Shown here: positions 11,059 through 20,315 of the stretch, piece after piece | Layout of the letters: each line of letters opens with the position of its first letter | How positions within the stretch are numbered: the first letter of the stretch is position 1 | From: Perkinsus olseni | Lineage: Eukaryota > Perkinsozoa > Perkinsida > Perkinsidae | Length of the DNA: 28,353 nucleotides | Direction: 5' to 3' | NCBI GenBank assembly: GCA_013115135.1 | Contig: JABANP010000611.1 | Coordinates: 1-28,353, forward strand | The notes under the pieces: model-generated | What the model saw: the letters and a program-made list of their open reading frames with translations, nothing else | Told to the model about the DNA's origin: nothing | Databases searched by the model: none | Program-made: the position numbers and the translations under genes

Positions 11059-12770
11059 CTAATACTCATCGTTAACTACCAACAGAAGTACGGGGCAAGT
11101 TACAAAATCTACCAAGTTGTTCCTCACACTAGATGAATCCCAGCAATTATCGCAGCGGCCCTGAGAGTTACTCGGAACAACCAAAACCAGAGTTTCACGG
11201 ACGTCACTGCGTTTTTCCAGCTGAGCGAAGCACCCTCCCTTCTTACCGTGATCGCTGTACCCGACACTCGACTCAAGCAAAGTGAAGTACTTCTTCCAGT
11301 AGTACTGCAGATTATCGAAACCGACGGCGAAAGGGATGGACACCATAAGTATGATGAACCACAGCTTGTTGCCCTGAAAATCTTGCTTATCTTGTACCTT
11401 CTTGCATATCCTCAAATCCCACCCGAGACCTACCGTAGGTATAGCCAGCTCTCGCATTCGCTCGGCCATTTTCACTTCATCATACATCTCCGGTGTCGTC
11501 TTCGACAACAGCTGCACCACAGGCTGGTGGAGAAAAATCGGAACAAACATCAGATACACGGGGTTGCCTCGCCGTTCTTGTAAACCTCCCTTGCCGTGCT
11601 TGCGACCCACATCTCGGGGCTGAACTCAGGAAGGAATTACAGCGTAGAGTCCACGGCCGTGTGCTCATGAAACGAGCCCCTGTACGAATTCTCCTTCTAT
11701 GCAGTTTCGTCGCGCAGAACTGTAGTCTACGAATAACAGTCGAGTAACGCAAAAATACAAGGGAAGTGATAACAGCCCCCCCCCCAGATAGATATCTTCT
11801 ACAGGCGGTAGAAGAATCTTCTAGGACCTTCCGAACGAATAGATATCTTCTAAGAAGATACCTATTCGTTCAGCTCGGTACGCCGAAAACATGCGAGGCA
11901 ATGGCCAGTAATATTTCAGCTGTCACAATGCCAACAAAAATCTCCTTTCCTGACGACCTCCGCCCCCACCTTGTGCTGGTTCAACATGATGTTGTAGAAT
12001 GCTTCGCACACTAGATACTCCGCCGTTTCACGGTAGAAGACCTCACTACTAGCAGGAAAGTCCTTCTCGAATATCCTGAGTAAGTAGACCTTGACAAACC
12101 GCATCGGATAGCCTGTCAGGAGCTGATAGACAAGGACCTTCACGGCAACTCACTCAAGGCCACGGAGAGTTTCAATTCGCAAATGCTTCGAATGCCAGAT
12201 CATGTGATAGAAAAACCGGGGCCACTCCCTAGGGTGTTTGTAGAAGGCCTGGGACGTTCTGAAGGAACAACGGGTGAGTGCGTCTCGCTTCGACTGAATA
12301 ATGCGACAAAAGAGTCTGATCAGCATCACCTGCCGTTGGTAATGGCTGGTGGTCGGCCGAGACCAGCCGTAGGTATGCCGTGGATATCACATAATTGCAT
12401 CACTGGGAACAGGGAAAACCATATCCGACCAGTGAGGTCACCCGAAGCCTCGGGCTTCCCACCTGAAGCAGTGATTAGTGAAAGGAGTGGTATCGGAGAA
12501 AGCATAAGGGCCACGAAGGACGGCATCCGTCAAACGAGCTGAGGCTTCCAATGAAGAGGAAGCTTCATGTGCCCACAGCCAGTATCCGCAAGATGCGTGT
12601 GCCGCAAGATCGCTTCCCACCTACGCACTTGCTTTGATAGCCTCCACGTCATAAGTTTTCCGCATGCCCATGTAGCCCTGTTTAGTAACACCGAAGAACG
12701 CCATTCGAACAGGATCTCCTGAGAAATAAGGAAATACCCACCTACTTCGAGTGACCCGAAACGGTAGCAT
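11059..12770 (-). CDS. Unrecognised multi-exon gene, possibly membrane associated
   Basis: The start is ATG at 12770 (MLPFRVTR). Exons 12770-12746, 12718-12629 (GVTKQGYMGMRKTYDVEAIK), 12462-12330 (LTGRIWFSLFPVMQL), 12315-12154 (FYKHPREWPRFFYHMIWHSK), 12075-11970 (YRETAEYLVCEAFYNIM) and 11919-11862 (KYYWPLPRMFSAYR) follow each other with compatible phases. One junction, 12316-12329, leaves only 14 bases and is probably mis-modelled. Downstream, an open stretch at 11610-11059 contains hydrophobic LMFVPIFLHQPVVQLL and LWFIILMVSIPFAVGF and may be the 3' part or a separate gene. The first intron (12719-12745) is only 27 bases but has a textbook GTAGGT…TTTCTCAG. I recognise no family. Confidence 0.5.
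11833..11871. repeat. 39-base near-perfect palindrome across an exon-intron boundary
   Basis: Arms of 19 bases pair with one mismatch around a single central A (GAACGAATAG…CTATTCGTTC). The predicted exon ends at 11862 and the intron begins GTATCT at 11861, so the start of the intron is an inverted copy of the exon end. A shorter hairpin (8-bp arms) lies just beside it at 11795-11815 and shares ATAGATATCTTCTA. Confidence 0.85.
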
Positions 12771-12949
12771 TGCGAAACACTGATAGTCTGTCGAGAATAC
12801 TTATCGTATCTCGTAATTAAGTCGTATTCCATGAAGAAAGCTTCGGACCCGTGCCCCGGTTAGAGAACACACTATAACTGCCGCCCATCGCCAAGTCTAA
12901 TACACCTTCGATGGACTAGCCACTCACTAATCCACTGCCTTTAGCCGCT

Positions 12950-13739
12950 CTAGACCAGTAATACTGAAGTCTCCAGTCGAAAAATGAGATCCGACTGGTA
13001 TTCGTCATCGACTGGGAAACCCGTGATAAGTTACTACAGTTCTCACAGATAACGTCGATGATTTAAACAACCCTCCTATGTCCAATGCGAATTAACTATC
13101 GTGTAATAAGCTAGAATAAGACCCTCGGCATTACCCTGATCCCGGAGGCCATGGAAGAGTTTGATCGTCTCCTCAGCGGCGTCTATCCCCACGAACTTCT
13201 TCTCGTACACACCAACCACAGCAATGGACACGCCATCAGCATCCACAGGGTCACTCTTGTTCTTTGCGGGAAACGGAGGCAACCTCACCTACCACAATTC
13301 CCGCTATTCACACCCCATTCGCCGGAGATATCGTGAAACCGCCAACCCTAATACAAACTGCGTGATTCTCCGCAATCCACCCTGAGCCGCCAATCCCGTC
13401 CGCCCCTTCGCTGTGGACTCCAGGATGCTCGTCACCAGCAATGGCATGTGAACATACAGCGAAGAGAAAACTGACGTTCGACTAAGTTACAACTCGTTCC
13501 GCCAGAGGACAGCGAGCTGAAAGAAAATTTTTCGGAAAAAAATTGGCAAACGCTTCGATAGTTCGGCGCTCGTTCATCGGAAGACAATAAAGATTCTCCA
13601 TCAAAATGCCCCCAGGGGAGGACGACCTCGTCCCGCCACCCCTGAATAAACTGCAACCCAAAACCTTCGCTGTGCGCGTTAAAGATCTCTCATTTACGAG
13701 AGTGGCAACAGCACAAACTATTGTGGTGAAAGCATGCAT
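12950..13739 (-). CDS. Small six-exon gene, weakly P-type-ATPase-like
   Basis: Exons 13739-13698, 13641-13552, 13516-13494, 13470-13314, 13261-13135 and 13011-12950 (TAG) join in phase to give 166 residues from the ATG at 13739. Intron lengths are 56, 35, 23, 52 and 123 bases. The middle reads GDEHPGVHSEGADGIGGSGW, then VSIAVVGVYEKKFVGIDAAE and ETIKLFHGLRDQ. The order HP…G.G…V.VVG…G.D…L…G loosely recalls the nucleotide-binding to phosphorylation domain passage of P1B metal ATPases. However, no DKTGT or TGD motif is present, the protein is far too short, and the match may be chance. The 23-base intron is unusual. The first intron shares sequence with one in the SAP gene. Confidence 0.55.
13642..13697 (-). 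repeat. Intron sharing a 13-mer and flanks with an intron at 15701-15767
   Basis: This 56-base first intron (GTAAAT…TTTATTCAG) contains GCGCACAGCGAAG, preceded by AGATC and followed by TTTT. The intron at 15701-15767 has the same block in the same order. Both are first introns in phase 0, in unrelated genes. Confidence 0.65.
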
Positions 13740-14139
13740 AAAAAATGGTGAAATTATCGAGTAGTGTACGGACGAAAAAATACAACTTCGATGAACGTAA
13801 CAATTCTACATCTCCTCGTTCCCTGACAGACTCGAGCAGAGGAAGAGAAGGGAGGCTACGGATAAAATTGGCTCCCTCAGCGGAGCGAAGCGATTCATGT
13901 TTCTACATTTTCACATATTCATGCTTCATCAAATCACAACTTCACTCGTGATCAACTCGCCGTTAGACTAAGAAACAGGCATCAGCGAAATCTGCACAGC
14001 CGACTTCTATTTGTAATCGCCTGCGAGTACTCTCAATTCGACAGGGACGAGTGCTGGCGCATGAGAAGAAATATTTTTCGACAAAAAATTCTTCTCAGAA
14101 AAAAAACTCTGAAAAATTCCGGCGAAATAGTTCCTACAT

Positions 14140-14692
14140 CTATGGAGGGCCGAAGTTGAGTCGCTTCTCCGTTGCGAAGACCTCGTAAGTCCTCCTTGGT
14201 GACATCAACTGCACCTCGTTGTACCTGAACGATAAATAATCACTGATGAGCGACTATAAAATTTCTCGTGCGCCCCAGAAATGGCACTCCTCAGCGAAGC
14301 GATTTTGTCCCCCCCTTCAAGAAAGTGATTCTGAAACTCAGAATCGATCCTGGAACTTATTTCTACATAGCTTTTCATACTTTGTACTCTTCTCCAAAAT
14401 GCGGTTCCAGAATAGGTTTACTAAACGACCCCCTCCTGTAGTTCGAAAAACAGTCGCAGGCAGAGACGCCAGCGACTTACGGTGAGAATTGGACCCGAGC
14501 CCTCCTTTTCTTGCCGGTAGTAGCCGACCTGCTGGCTGATGATGCTGGACACGTTGGGGACCTGCAAATTCCGGGAATAGCCACCGTTATCGAACTGAAA
14601 TCGCCAGAACACTCCGCAAGACGAAGGCCTCACCTCGCCTGACCAGAGACCGTCGGAGAAGAAGCCTCCGAGTCCAAACCGGCGGGAGTACC
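14140..14692 (-). CDS. 3' part of an unrecognised split gene
   Basis: Exon 14692-14634 (FGLGGFFSDGLWSGE) joins in phase 0 to 14594-14481 (FDNGGYSRNLQVPNVSSIIS, then QQVGYYRQEKEGSGPILT), which is followed by a consensus GTAAGT donor. The final exon is 14224-14140 (YNEVQLMSPRRTYEVFATEK, ending NFGPP and TAG). Phases show that at least one exon is missing between 14480 and 14225; a candidate around 14434-14380 reads FSKPILEPHFGEEYK. The 5' end lies above 14692 and was not found. The composition is soluble, with no transmembrane segment in the parts seen. I do not recognise the family. Confidence 0.55.
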
Positions 14693-14976
14693 CTCATCCT
14701 TGGCGGGCGGACAGATGCTGAGAACACTACCATGATTCTAGGGGAAAGACGAATTGGTGCTGAGGGAATCGACAGCTTCCCAGCTCCCCCTCGACGAGAA
14801 AGACGAGTTCGTTTCAGAGACCATTCTCTTTAAATTATACAAATTTCACCTCCATAACCATTATTGACATTCATACAGAACTTTACTATTATGCCTAGAG
14901 TACCTCCTGTACAATCATTACTACCGTAAATATCTAACCTTACACTCCATGAATAGTGAAACCCCGCCCCTCGTAC

Positions 14977-15836
14977 CTAGTCCTGCGCTTTGCCTTGCTT
15001 TCAGTGACTCCCTCGAGCGACCCACTCCGCCGTTTCTTCGCCTGCCCTTCCTTCGCCGATTTTGCTCCACTCGATTGGGCGCTGGGGCTCTCACCGTATG
15101 CGGAATCTCGCCTAAGAGAACGTCAGTTCGGCTACGGAAACTCTGTCACAATAGGATTTTACGCTACGGAATATGTCCGGGTTCGAGTCCCAGGAGAGAC
15201 ATTTCTACCTCAATATTGGTTTCACAGCGCCGTCGCCATCCACTGCACTTCCTCGTCTGAACGGACTCTTGAATTTCGACGACACTAGGGCTTCTTTCAC
15301 AGAAATCAGCCAGAAGTTGCCACCTGCACCAGCGGAAGAATAATCATCATCTTGCGACTTGGAAGACTCCACGTGACGGGAAAAGCCCCAATGGCCGCCG
15401 AGCCCATCAACAGCTAAAGAGAAGCCTCACGAAAGACAGCCTACATGAATCGCGGCGATAACAAACGGCAGTTCCTCGACGCCCGAGGATTCCCGGAAGA
15501 TTCATTCAACACCAAACACCTCAACCTTCCTCGCTATATTAGTATAGCCCCATACCACTCCATTCGCAAATCAACATCAGATCTCTCGTACTACCAGGCG
15601 CTGAGTAACTCCTCAACCCGACGGCTGCGTCCCCACTGACGTCCATTTCCTCATGCCACGCCCTTAGCCGAGTTATGAGCTCCCCCCGATTCCCCGTGGA
15701 CTGAAATAGAGAAAATCTTCGCTGTGCGCGCAGAAAGGGATCTTTCTGACACCTCTAGCTGTCTTACCTCCAGACTAAGCTTCCGACATAAATCCCTGAG
15801 ACTCTCCTCAGACCAGTACCGCGAGTGGTCCAGCAT
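14977..15836 (-). CDS. SAP-domain protein (5' part)
   Basis: The start is ATG at 15836. Exons: 15836-15768, 15700-15556, 15474-15445, 15413-15209, 15163-15136, 15111-15095, 15041-14977; about 186 residues, then the frame continues into exons I did not resolve. Residues about 8-40 form a SAP motif: WSEESLRDLCRKLSLE joined across the first intron to STGNRGELITRLRAWHEE. This has the expected leucine pattern and the central Gly before the second helix. SAP domains bind AT-rich DNA or RNA and usually occur in nuclear chromatin or RNA-processing proteins. A Gly-rich acidic stretch follows (SKSQDDDYSSAGAGG), then a basic tail (RRNGGVGRSRES). Introns are 67, 81, 31, 45, 24 and 53 bases; the 24-base one removes a stop. 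Two of these introns resemble introns of other genes in the window. Confidence 0.65.
15164..15208 (-). repeat. 45-base intron homologous to the intron at 4368-4416
   Basis: The intron runs GTAGAAATG…CCGTAG with the core CCTGGGACTCGAACCCGG. It aligns with the 4368-4416 intron from GTA(A/G)AAAT through TCGAACCCGG to the 3' end. Both interrupt the codon in phase 2 after AG. Confidence 0.7.
15701..15767 (-). repeat. First intron of the SAP gene, partner of 13642-13697
   Basis: This 67-base intron (GTAAGACAG…CTATTTCAG) contains AGATCCCTTT, then GCGCACAGCGAAG, then ATTTT, close to its 3' end. The same block is present in the 13642-13697 intron. Confidence 0.65.
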
Positions 15837-16037
15837 CCCCGGGTTGAAGGATAACTGAAAAATAACAGAAAAAATGAACCAAACTATACAGAAGGACGAT
15901 GTGAAAGCGCTATTCAGTAGTGTTTTCCATATAAGAAGACAACTTGCAATGAAGGTTCTTAGACTAGGCCTTCGTGACGAAATGGCGGAGCTTGCTCAGC
16001 GAAGCCATAAACTCTAGATAGTTAAATATTCACTGCA

Positions 16038-16074
16038 CGCGGAGGGTCCCCGGTTCGAATCCCAGGCCCGGCAA
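16038..16074 (-). repeat. Third copy of the antisense T-arm-like core
   Basis: On the minus strand this reads GGGCCTGGGATTCGAACCGG, close to the cores of the introns at 4368-4416 and 15164-15208. Flanking exons were not identified, so I cannot say whether it is intronic. No full tRNA cloverleaf could be folded around it on either strand. Confidence 0.45.
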
Positions 16075-16246
16075 TTGTCTGTAGTGCGATAGACTTCCTT
16101 CAATCATTTTACTGCTAAACTATATAGGGTACGATAGTCAAATGGGATACATCTGACCACTATACATAATCGCATTGTGTATCTTTCATAGCGACCCTGA
16201 AGACTTCAAAGTCAGAGGCCACAGAAAAGCTCTTCACTCCGGATGC

Positions 16247-16488
16247 TCAAAAATGGCCACTACCCATCTTTGCGCGGCTCATCCATCGCCAACGTCCTCC
16301 TCAGAACAACCCAGAAAGTATTTTTTATTGTTACCAAGAGTATCAAAACTCTCCCCGGCCCCCGACCAATCCCTAGCTATTACATGCCGACTGTACCGCT
16401 TCAGCAGCACTGTGTTCGGAGTGTCGCTCCCTCTCTTCGCTGGAGGCGCCGTGTGCACTTCCCTATGCTCTGCGGACGTCCCTGACAT
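16247..16488 (-). CDS. Short two-exon reading frame, possibly the 3' end of a longer gene
   Basis: The ATG at 16488 opens exon 16488-16335 (HREVHTAPPAKRGSDTPNTV, then VIARDWSGAGESFDTLG). This joins in phase 1, across a 35-base intron, to 16299-16247 (GRWRWMSRAKMGSGHF, TGA): 68 residues. The frame is also open upstream of the ATG to an AG near 16525, so this may instead be the end of a gene that begins at 17889. No domain is recognised and it is basic overall. Confidence 0.4.
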
Positions 16489-16652
16489 CACACCCCCCTT
16501 GCCAACCGGAGTGCCTGAAGTCAGCGACACGCTGAGTCCCACCATTAAGAAAGTGCGACCGAAGAGTAGCTAGAAGTGCCAGAAAGGTCGACCGCCACCG
16601 CCTACTGTGTATGCCATCTGTCGTGCTCTCCGGAAGACCATCGTAACTGGCT

Positions 16653-16720
16653 CGACGAGTAGTTACGGGCATAGGGGAAAGAAAGCTTCAGTTGGAATTC
16701 GTCATTTCCTCTGCGGGCCG
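16653..16720 (-). repeat. About 70-base dispersed repeat, copy 1
   Basis: It aligns with 18020-18090 at roughly 75 percent by eye, with exact blocks at both ends (plus strand CGACGAGTAG.TACGGGCATAG and CTGCGGGCCG). Both copies lie on the same strand, 1.37 kb apart, with different sequence outside. Confidence 0.7.
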
Positions 16721-17382
16721 CCCTCTTGTATCCAGCACACCGATACAGGATGATACAGACGCTGGCGCGACGATGGTCAACAAACTTCCGTGATCCTCCC
16801 CAAAATGACCAGCATGAGCAGTCTATCCCCACCTCCACGGAAGGAGCCCGTCAGTTGCCTACACTCGGTCGGTGACGTCCAACCTAGCACTATACTAGCA
16901 CTTGGCCTTAGCAATCCTCAGAATGGCAACGGGGCCTACGAAGACGCGTTCGAACTGAAACCATTCTGGAAGAGCGCGGAGTATTTCCGAAAGGCTACTA
17001 CCGGAGTACCATTAGCAGTCACTGAAAGTCTTGCTGTTAGTGGACCCCTTTCGTGCGAATATTGTAAATAGCAATTGGGATGAGCCAATCCCGTGACTGA
17101 CGTCAAGGCTTGTCGAGTGAGATTATGCACGAAAGCCGACAGTCCCGAGAGTGGCGATGAGCAGCTCCACCGAGTTATGTAGTTAAGTCCAGAATCAACA
17201 CGAACACCAACTAAGGGTAGTGAGAAACAAGGACGTTATAGTACAGCTTCACGTGAACAACGGAGCCCGACTGCCGCTACGACGATGCAGTGGTCGATCG
17301 GGGAAGGCATCGTCATCATCAACATCATCTTCAGATGAAGAATAGACTGAAAAGAGCCAAGGTACCGCTACAACGTATTGTA

Positions 17383-17437
17383 CTCACGACCTCCCGAGTG
17401 CAAGACTAACGCACTCCCAACTGAGCTACTACCTGCC
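17383..17437 (-). pseudogene. Degenerate tRNA-Ala-like sequence
   Basis: The minus strand reads TAGCTCAGTTGGGAG (A box and D arm), then CTTGCAC as an anticodon loop (anticodon TGC), then GGAGGTCGTGAGT. The anticodon stem does not pair, the T arm is broken (GTGAGTACAATACG) and no acceptor stem can be formed. It is best read as a decayed tRNA or a tRNA-derived repeat relic lying in the 16.2-17.9 kb gene region. Confidence 0.5.
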
Positions 17438-17503
17438 CTTTTCGCCTGTCGCAATTCCCGCAGTAGTTCCCTTGGCACAGTAGCCCTCGAGTTCTCGCCG
17501 GAC

Positions 17504-17889
17504 TTGCTCGTCAACCAAAATGCTGCATTGTACGATATCACCAAGCCGAAGCACAACAGCATCTGACGAGGAACCAAAGTGCCACGCGGTGAAAGCGGTA
17601 AAAGTAACAACTATCATGCACACCCATTGGTCGAGTATTACACACAGTACTTAACTTGATGTAGGCGAGTTCTACCGGGAGCAACCCGACCAAATATACG
17701 CCCCTCAATACTTTCAACCGGATCCTGCACCGGACCCCTTCCCGCACTTAAAGAGCGCGCCCCAGTAGCCGGGTTAATTAGAAAGCCGGCTGGTGCCGTA
17801 GAATCGTTAACAGGAAAGTCGAGAAGTAGCCTCACCAATGGCTTGAGTGATATGACGAGCCAACAGAGACGACACACTCGCACGACCAT
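17504..17889 (-). CDS. 5' exons of an unrecognised, probably membrane or secreted protein
   Basis: The ATG at 17889 opens an exon to 17676. It encodes a hydrophobic, basic N-terminus (MVVRVCRLCWLVISLKPLVR, then LLLDFPVN) that could be a signal anchor, followed by AGFLINPATGARSLSAGRG and EGRIFGRVAP. It joins in phase 1 across a 65-base intron to 17610-17504 (FTAFTAWHFGSSSDAVVLRL, ending ILVDEQ). Later exons between 16.2 and 17.5 kb are not resolved. A coding-like piece near 17015-16960 reads VVAFRKYSALFQNGFSSN. I do not recognise the family, and it may belong with the exons at 16247-16488. Confidence 0.45.
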
Positions 17890-17973
17890 ACTCGAAAGTG
17901 AGTAGACGACATTTCTAGCGGTAGGTGTTGAAGATTCCGCGAAAATACCGGCAGAAAATTCACTGTTAGGCAG

Positions 17974-19816
17974 TCAAGTTATGATGCGAAAGATGATGGC
18001 TTCCAAGAAGAATGAGTAGCGACGAGTAGCTACGGGCATAGGGAGAAGAATACTTCGGGACGAATTACTCGTAGTTCCATCTGCGGGCCGAATGAGCATA
18101 CAGTCCCCCTTTACTACCAGACAGGCGATGGTCTTCCAAGTCAACTTCTCGAAGAATCCGTTTAAACTCTCTCCGAGTGTCTCCATAGTAAAGTTACTCC
18201 TCTTAGCCACCAACACCGGGTCACGCGCCATGCACTGCTCCCACATACGACAGGCTGACAACAACGAAGGCAATCACTGAGATGCCGCCTCCTCCCGCAG
18301 AAAGGTACTCAAGAGTTTTGGGCCCGAATTACATGGACGAAATAACATTCAGGTGCGATTCATTCCCGTATCAAGTCGATACCGCTTCGACACGACTTGT
18401 GCTCGGCTGGCCCATCTTATTCATACGACATTTATTGACCCCACAGATGCATGTATTCACGGCAAAGATAGAATCCATCAGATATTGTATTTACACGAAG
18501 ACAGTTCAACGACTATCCCCTCCCCTACCTTGTTCAACAGCCGGTACTCGGGTAGACGGATCACACCTATTCTCTCGATAGTCCCTCGAACACTGACTGA
18601 TCTGGTCCATCACCTCGTCCGAATATATACTCATCTGGGCAAGACGATGATTGCAAGCATGCACATGACGGATGAAAAGATTCACCTTTTCGTTAATATC
18701 GGAAGAGATGGTATTGGCCAAGGAATAGAGCATGTATAGCCAGAAGATGCCAACAGCTACATTCAAAGCTAACTGGACGTAACCTGACCGAGACCACCTC
18801 ATGTGGAAGATATTGTCGAAGCACGCCTGCCCATCGTCTTATAGTTAACCAAGAAAAACAGATTCTCAGATTATCCTTCTTTTCAATTCCTCGATTGCAA
18901 AAACATTGACGGGGCGAGAAATGGCCGTTCGCTTGACGCCGCAACTCTCAGACTTTAGAGCAACTGCTGTCCGCGGGAATGCATGAGCGCCTGACCGTTC
19001 GGCGAGTTCGAGCGATTGAGGAAAGAATCGCGCAAACAAGGGAGGCAGCTACTCACCAGAAAGGACATAAGGCATCACAATTTGCCGTCTGACTTGGGCA
19101 TACTCCGAGTCCCTCTCCTTCCGACTGCCACAACGCCTCCCAGCTGAGCTCCCAATCGCCGCCAGCTGTCGGTTCCGAGGAGTCACGGGGTCGTTCAGCG
19201 GCAGCACCTGTAGAGCACTTGGCTGTGGACGGGCAGGACCTCCGCATCCGTTCCCTCCTACCGCCGTGTTATCCGGTGACTGAGCGTCTGTAGGTGAGGA
19301 ACCGCCATCTGAAAATAAAAATTGGCATCTTTTTCCGAGGAATAAGCCGAGCATGAGACAAAGGCGGATAATTGAGCGAATATTAAAATAATTGACATGT
19401 TGCCAGATCTCGACCGTTGGCAATGCCGTACCACAGTGAGCTGGTAATGAAGACAGTCAGCGCTACCCGGCGAGAAGGAGGTGAACTATACAAAATAGCA
19501 ACTCCTTGTGATTGGCATTTTCTTTTCGGAATGAGACGAATCCGAGGAGATACCTATTGAGCACTTTTCACCTAAGGACACGTTAAACCGTCACTTCGAT
19601 TGCTTTGGGACACTTACGACCAGTCAACTGCTACATATGAGCGCTCCCTGACCCTGACGCTCCCGCAGCCCCAACACTACCTAGATGTAACGATTCCATA
19701 TTCCTGAGTAGATCCTCTCCTCCGGAACGCTGTGCCGCCATCTTGCTGCACCCGTCAACCTCCATCGGCTCCGAGGTGGAGGCCGTAGATGTTGAGCGAT
19801 GGAAGCTCGAGAGCAT
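17974..19816 (-). CDS. Brr6/Brl1-like nuclear envelope protein
   Basis: The core is three exons: 19308-19057, 18783-18529 and 18254-18118, with introns of 273 and 274 bases. Joined, they read MPYVLSGYVQLALNV, a transmembrane helix, an amphipathic linker (SSDINEKVN), then the cysteine domain CSRDYRENRCDPSTRVPAVE, ACRMWEQCMARDPVLVAKR and SLNGFFEKLTWKTIACL. This is the disulphide-containing C-C domain of Brr6/Brl1 proteins, including the RxPA-E…C..W..CM.RDP signature. In fungi these act at the nuclear envelope in nuclear-pore assembly and lipid homeostasis. The first exon is probably 19816-19685, with an acidic Ser-rich N-terminus and donor GTAGTG, but this is less certain. After CL at 18118 the frame either reads on to the TGA at 17974 or splices. 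A dispersed 70-base repeat lies there, so the second transmembrane helix is unresolved. Confidence 0.82.
18020..18090 (-). repeat. About 70-base dispersed repeat, copy 2
   Basis: This is the partner of 16653-16720. It sits at the 3' end of the Brr6/Brl1-like gene, where coding status is unclear. On the minus strand both copies carry TATGCCCGTA(G/A)CTACTCGTCG-like sequence next to possible acceptor AGs. Confidence 0.7.
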
Positions 19817-20315
19817 CACAGATGTGATGGGGAGGGTGAGGAGATGGGCAAACTGACAGATTATGGCCTTTAATCACTCTACGTAATATCTGACTATCAT
19901 ACTAATAGCATAATATATAATATTTATGTACCCACATTTCAATAACAACCTATCGGGTCAATAACTATCCTATTCTTACCGTCAAATAACGGTAATTTTG
20001 GGGGGAGAGAAAATCTGATAAAGTAAAAACAGCGGTACTGCGCGATACTAATGACTACACACTAACCTAGATATGGGCCTCCTCCGAGACGTCACCACAA
20101 CAGCACCCCTAACTCCATTCACCGAGGAGCCCGTGGGACTCTCGGTGACCGAGCGAAGCAATTCCTGCAGGTCCTCTCACCAAAATTAACGCCATCCATT
20201 CGATACGAAGCCACTACTCGAACAACTCAACCTCACTTCAGTGTCAAGATGCCTGCAAAAGTATACACAATAGTACCGCCAATGTTATAGAAAGGAGTGG
20301 TATGAGCCCACACAC
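19817..20315. other. AT-rich spacer between Brr6/Brl1-like gene and PRP4 kinase gene
   Basis: This spacer of about 500 bases lies between two minus-strand genes, so it should hold the 3' flank of the kinase gene and the promoter of the Brr6/Brl1-like gene. The section 19870-20040 is strongly AT-rich. No exon or RNA gene is seen. Confidence 0.5.

Noticed and set aside
12076..12153. In-frame TGA read-through between two coding-like stretches at about 12.15 kb
   Set aside because: A consensus GTGAGT donor and a CTCAG acceptor define a 78-base intron that removes the stop with matching phase.
18784..19056. Start codon at 18802 for the Brr6/Brl1-like gene
   Set aside because: The upstream exon ends PYVLSG and joins in phase to YVQLALN at 18783, matching the family; the ATG at 18802 is inside the intron.
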